Assembly: GCA_023417955.1 (NCBI GenBank)
Contig: JAEZDW010000364.1
Location: forward strand, 1 to 8,813
Length of the DNA stretch: 8,813 nt
From: Bacteroidota bacterium
GTDB taxonomy: Bacteria > Bacteroidota > Bacteroidia > Cytophagales > Cyclobacteriaceae
Direction of reading: 5' to 3'
Shown here piece after piece: positions 7,001-8,813 of the stretch. The position numbers were made by a program, and so were the translations under genes. The notes under the pieces are model-generated. The model was not told where the DNA came from, made no database searches, and saw only the letters and a program-made list of their open reading frames with translations. The number at the start of each line of letters is the position of its first letter. Within the stretch, counting starts at the first letter, position 1.

Positions 7001-8713
7001 GATGTCTTTAAACTCTGCGTGCCCCTGAAGGGAGTCAAGTGTGAGCCCTCTCACATCAGCGGTAAAGGTGGAGTGGAGGAATATTTCTTCTTTGGCCAAA
7101 CGCAGATTGTGCAGATACGCCGTATCCAGGGTTGCACTGATCTGAATGTGATTCTGTCCGTCGCGCAAGTCCACCGAACCGTTTGCCTCAAATTCAAGAT
7201 TTGGATCGTTGATACGAATGAAGCCATTAAACAGACCTTTGGCAAAACGGGCATCGGTAGAAATGTTGCTGTAATCGTAACCCTTTATGCCGATGCGTGT
7301 AACTTTTCCGTTGAGACGGAAGTCGGCGGTTTCCCGGGTGAGCCCGGCACCAGCAATTTGGCCATCCATGGCAACCTGCTGAAAGGATGTTGTATCCCCC
7401 AGAAAACGACCAAGCGAAAATGACGACAAACTGAGGCGGCCACTGTATTCGGAACGATTGAAGTCGGTCTCGTTAACCTTGAAGTTTATGTCGGAGCGGA
7501 TCGTTCCAAGTTTTCCGATAAGGGTACCGTTAGCCACGAAGTCGGTAGGGTACCCCAGAAACTGTCCGTCGACGTGGAGCATGCCCATAGGTTCGAGCCG
7601 TGTGATGATCCCGGGGTTCAACAGAAATGAAAGATCACGCGTGTCGAGTTGTGAATCTTTTACATTCAGAATGATGAACGTCTCGTTTATCTCCGGCAAT
7701 CCATCCATGTCAAGGGTTCCGCTAAGTCGCGTGTTCCCGAGAAGCACATCCATGTCGGTCACCTTGAACTTGTTGATACGCCCGTGGAAGACACCGCTGA
7801 CGTGCACAGGCTTTGTCAGCCTGGCGGCTTCGGGGGCAAAAAGGGCCAGGTCACGCGGATTTAAAATCGAGTTGGCAAGACTTGCCTGGATGACGACCTT
7901 GTCAACAAAGTCGTTAAGGTCTCGCTGACTTGAATATTGGAAAACGATGGTGTCTTGTACGATGCTTTCGCCGGCACGCAGGTTTAAACCAAGAAATTCC
8001 ATTCCTCCCTGCGATATCCTGAAGAATGTGGACATCTCATTTACCGGAAAACCTGTGGCGATATCGTTAGCGATCAGTGTATTCAGGTGAAATTCGGTGG
8101 TATCACCAATGATGGTAAAGCCGTTGAGTTGTGCCTCGTCGACAGCGACCGAAAACTGGTTAAAGTTGAAACCACGACGAATTGAGTCCCGGTCCTGGTT
8201 GATGTACGAGAACTGGCTCTGGTTTAAGAATGCTTCCCCGATATTGATCCGTGGTGGCTTACCGCCGCCTGATCCGGAGTAATTTTCATTTATGCGCGCA
8301 ATAAGCGTATTGATATTCAGCTGCCTGGATGTGTCATTCTCCTGGATCATCGTGAGGTAAACGTGCGCGCTGTCGACGTAAACGCCGTCAATGTTGACGT
8401 CGCGTGACGAGATGACCTTGTGAAGTTCAAAATTGATGAGGATTTCGTTGGCCCGAATCATGGTATTGCCTTCCGGGTCGCTGATGCGGACGCCAGAGAG
8501 CTCAAGCCGGTCGAACCATAGCATTTTGAAGTTCTCGACCGAAGCAGGGAAGCCCGTGACCTCGGTGAGGTCCTTCAAATAGTAGGAAATGAGCCACTTC
8601 TGGACCGGTGGCATCTGAAGGAAGAGGAAAGCTGCGATGATCAGGAAAAGTACGGACGTAACGGTGTAGGCAAATACCTTTATGACCCGTTTTTTAATAA
8701 CTTGCAAGTTCAT
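4028..8713 (-). CDS. tamB: TamB-like translocation and assembly module protein (DUF490)
   Basis: Encodes 1561 residues. A short basic N-terminus (IKKRVIKV) is followed by one membrane helix (about 13-33, with TSVLFLIIAAFLFLQ), an inner-membrane anchor. The stretch after it (PPVQKWLISYYLKDLTEVTG) is typical of AsmA/TamB proteins. Over a thousand residues of repeating beta strands follow, the expected periplasmic taco-shaped groove. The C-terminal DUF490 domain (about 1080-1500) shows GDIIRGRGNGDLRL, GAFEFTEGWYNFTLYDI and ISWYGDPYQGVLDINASY. TamB proteins link the inner and outer membranes and serve outer-membrane protein assembly or phospholipid transport; the partner is TamA or the Bacteroidota TamL, neither visible here. 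Oddities are six asparagines in a row (1427-1432) and an acidic hydrophilic tail (about 1513-1561, with EEEE and DEDADDE) beyond the usual domain end. The ATG at 8713 is the only start before the membrane helix. Confidence 0.95.
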   Translation of the reverse strand: MNLQVIKKRVIKVFAYTVTSVLFLIIAAFLFLQMPPVQKWLISYYLKDLTEVTGFPASVENFKMLWFDRLELSGVRISDPEGNTMIRANEILINFELHKVISSRDVNIDGVYVDSAHVYLTMIQENDTSRQLNINTLIARINENYSGSGGGKPPRINIGEAFLNQSQFSYINQDRDSIRRGFNFNQFSVAVDEAQLNGFTIIGDTTEFHLNTLIANDIATGFPVNEMSTFFRISQGGMEFLGLNLRAGESIVQDTIVFQYSSQRDLNDFVDKVVIQASLANSILNPRDLALFAPEAARLTKPVHVSGVFHGRINKFKVTDMDVLLGNTRLSGTLDMDGLPEINETFIILNVKDSQLDTRDLSFLLNPGIITRLEPMGMLHVDGQFLGYPTDFVANGTLIGKLGTIRSDINFKVNETDFNRSEYSGRLSLSSFSLGRFLGDTTSFQQVAMDGQIAGAGLTRETADFRLNGKVTRIGIKGYDYSNISTDARFAKGLFNGFIRINDPNLEFEANGSVDLRDGQNHIQISATLDTAYLHNLRLAKEEIFLHSTFTADVRGLTLDSLQGHAEFKDIAVDYRGKSLRLDSINLVADRNGNDRRLSIQSSLADADISGDYLFSSLVRDVQVLIREIGLNIRNDSRATASYYAQKDYHAQSYEAEVKVQVKDLQPVVHLLNVDLTITPETQVMGRFTSGYTTIFNCYTHIDSLSYKGMLFVGNDVELTTSKIADSTAVLAMATINSKSQTLTRNLHTQNLLAEGIWSRNHIDFGLDADQEGQTNKIRLTGNVDFVSDSTIISMDRSLVNLLEREWHFGPGNYIALNPDDVKFNNVSLISGDQSLSINGQLSDDPTRIVTLEIDKLDLSIFNVLTTKKIAGTMDATVDMSNYYRNPTIQNEIAIRGFTVDDFLIGDIAGANRWDTTGRRFNIDMLVTRDNHDLVKLGGRYTPTERRSPLDVDATLQKADLKILEPFLEDIFPTILGTVSGDFKITGKLDRPEIQGEGNIADGQITVGYLKTSYRFTGIIGLTPRSIYFRDIDLVDAFRNTAQLNGTITHDNFNSMNIDLTSNFRNFQVLNTSIRDNELFYGQAYASGSVQFFGPISNLRISSTARTEKNTRIYIPISGSSSVEKKDFITFINFGDAAAARSGKQEVRRNKIRTTGITFDLNLDVTPDAYCEIIFDLKAGDIIRGRGNGDLRLAMDTKGEFNMFGAFEFTEGWYNFTLYDIINKEFEIQKGSKISWYGDPYQGVLDINASYNQQASLAPLLTDLVSSAEQDQNIPQLRRKYPVQVLVKIEGLMLSSNISFDIVANDLPKSIQVQSEGGTRSYNLDIIFTAFKNRIDEQELKRQVFSLIVLRRFSPPEAFNTSGSVVNSVSELLSNQLSYWMSQVDQNLVIDVDLGVMDEEAFNTFQLRFSYTFAGGRLRVTGDGTFNNNNNNTPGPGQANPSSIAGDWTVDYMLTADGKLRVKMYSRTNVNPVLSSVNNQNTITTGASLIHTQSFNEIKDLWRRSRNRKPAPDRDNYEEEEVPGENESDQKSDEDADDENTVQEDPNISRDALKEDNDVVN
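8699..8710. repeat. 12-base perfect palindrome at the tamB/tsaD junction
   Basis: AACTTGCAAGTT reads the same on both strands. It covers codons 2-5 of tamB and ends 12 bases before the tsaD start codon. With the two start codons only 9 bases apart, a protein bound here could affect both genes. No second copy was noticed, so it could be coincidence. Confidence 0.3.
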
Positions 8714-8722
8714 TTGTCAAGC

Positions 8723-8813
8723 ATGCAGCCCGTTTTACTTGCCATTGAATCATCCTGTGATGAGACGTCAGCTTCCGTAATTTCAAACGGCAAGGTACTT
8801 AATAATATTATCG
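8723..8813 (+). CDS. tsaD: tRNA t6A37 threonylcarbamoyltransferase, 5' part only
   Basis: The first 30 codons are visible and run off the window end. The N-terminus MQPVLLAIESSCDETSASVI followed by SNGKVLNNII matches the start of TsaD (formerly Gcp/YgjD). IESSCDET is the nearly invariant N-terminal signature of this ASKHA-fold enzyme. TsaD transfers the threonylcarbamoyl group from threonylcarbamoyl-AMP to A37 of tRNAs that read ANN codons, working with TsaB and TsaE in the cytoplasm. The ATG at 8723 is the only sensible start. The gene is divergent from tamB, with 9 bases between the two start codons, so its promoter must lie inside the tamB coding region. The metal-binding HxxxH motif and the rest of the protein lie outside the window. 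Confidence 0.93.
   Translation, partial: MQPVLLAIESSCDETSASVISNGKVLNNII

Noticed and set aside
8709..8716. TTCATTTG as a -7 box for tsaD
   Set aside because: One mismatch to TAnnTTTG and no TTTG at the expected upstream distance; it would also make the mRNA nearly leaderless.

Overview
The window looks like a Bacteroidota chromosome, most likely Cytophagales-like; the order is a guess. The start codons I can place have no Shine-Dalgarno sequence in front of them. Two promoter-like sites match the Bacteroidota -7 element TAnnTTTG. The gene families also fit: a TamB-type envelope protein divergent from tsaD, a DUF2279 protein, and a response regulator with a sigma-54 AAA+ domain. Everything here reads as core chromosome. 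I see no insertion sequence, prophage, CRISPR array, tRNA, toxin-antitoxin pair or defence cassette.

Left part (1-1088, + strand). A GyrI-like effector-binding protein (43-468) is followed after 5 bases by a 76-residue protein with a predicted ferredoxin-like fold (474-704). A spacer of about 210 bases without a recognisable gene comes next. Then a good promoter candidate (914-944) leads to a 40-residue lipoprotein gene (966-1088) that is easy to miss because of its size.

Middle part (1089-3110, - strand). In transcription order there is a conserved 132-residue protein of unknown function, then the RNase P RNA gene rnpB (about 2679 to 2310), a strong intrinsic terminator, and a response regulator of 383 residues. 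The regulator has receiver and AAA+ domains but no C-terminal DNA-binding domain, and it carries GSFTSA where sigma-54 activators normally have GAFTGA. Its stop codon abuts the stop codon of the convergent small lipoprotein.

Right part (3175-8813). A 1561-residue TamB/DUF490 protein (- strand) overlaps by 17 bases a downstream gene for a DUF2279 envelope protein, so the two are probably cotranscribed. Nine bases separate the tamB start codon from the start of tsaD (+ strand), which runs off the window. tsaD makes the tRNA t6A37 modification, and tamB with its partner probably serves transport or assembly at the outer membrane.

I did not find a convincing new multi-gene system. The observations most worth following are the atypical sigma-54-type regulator, the tiny lipoprotein, and the very compact tamB/tsaD divergent junction with a 12-base palindrome.
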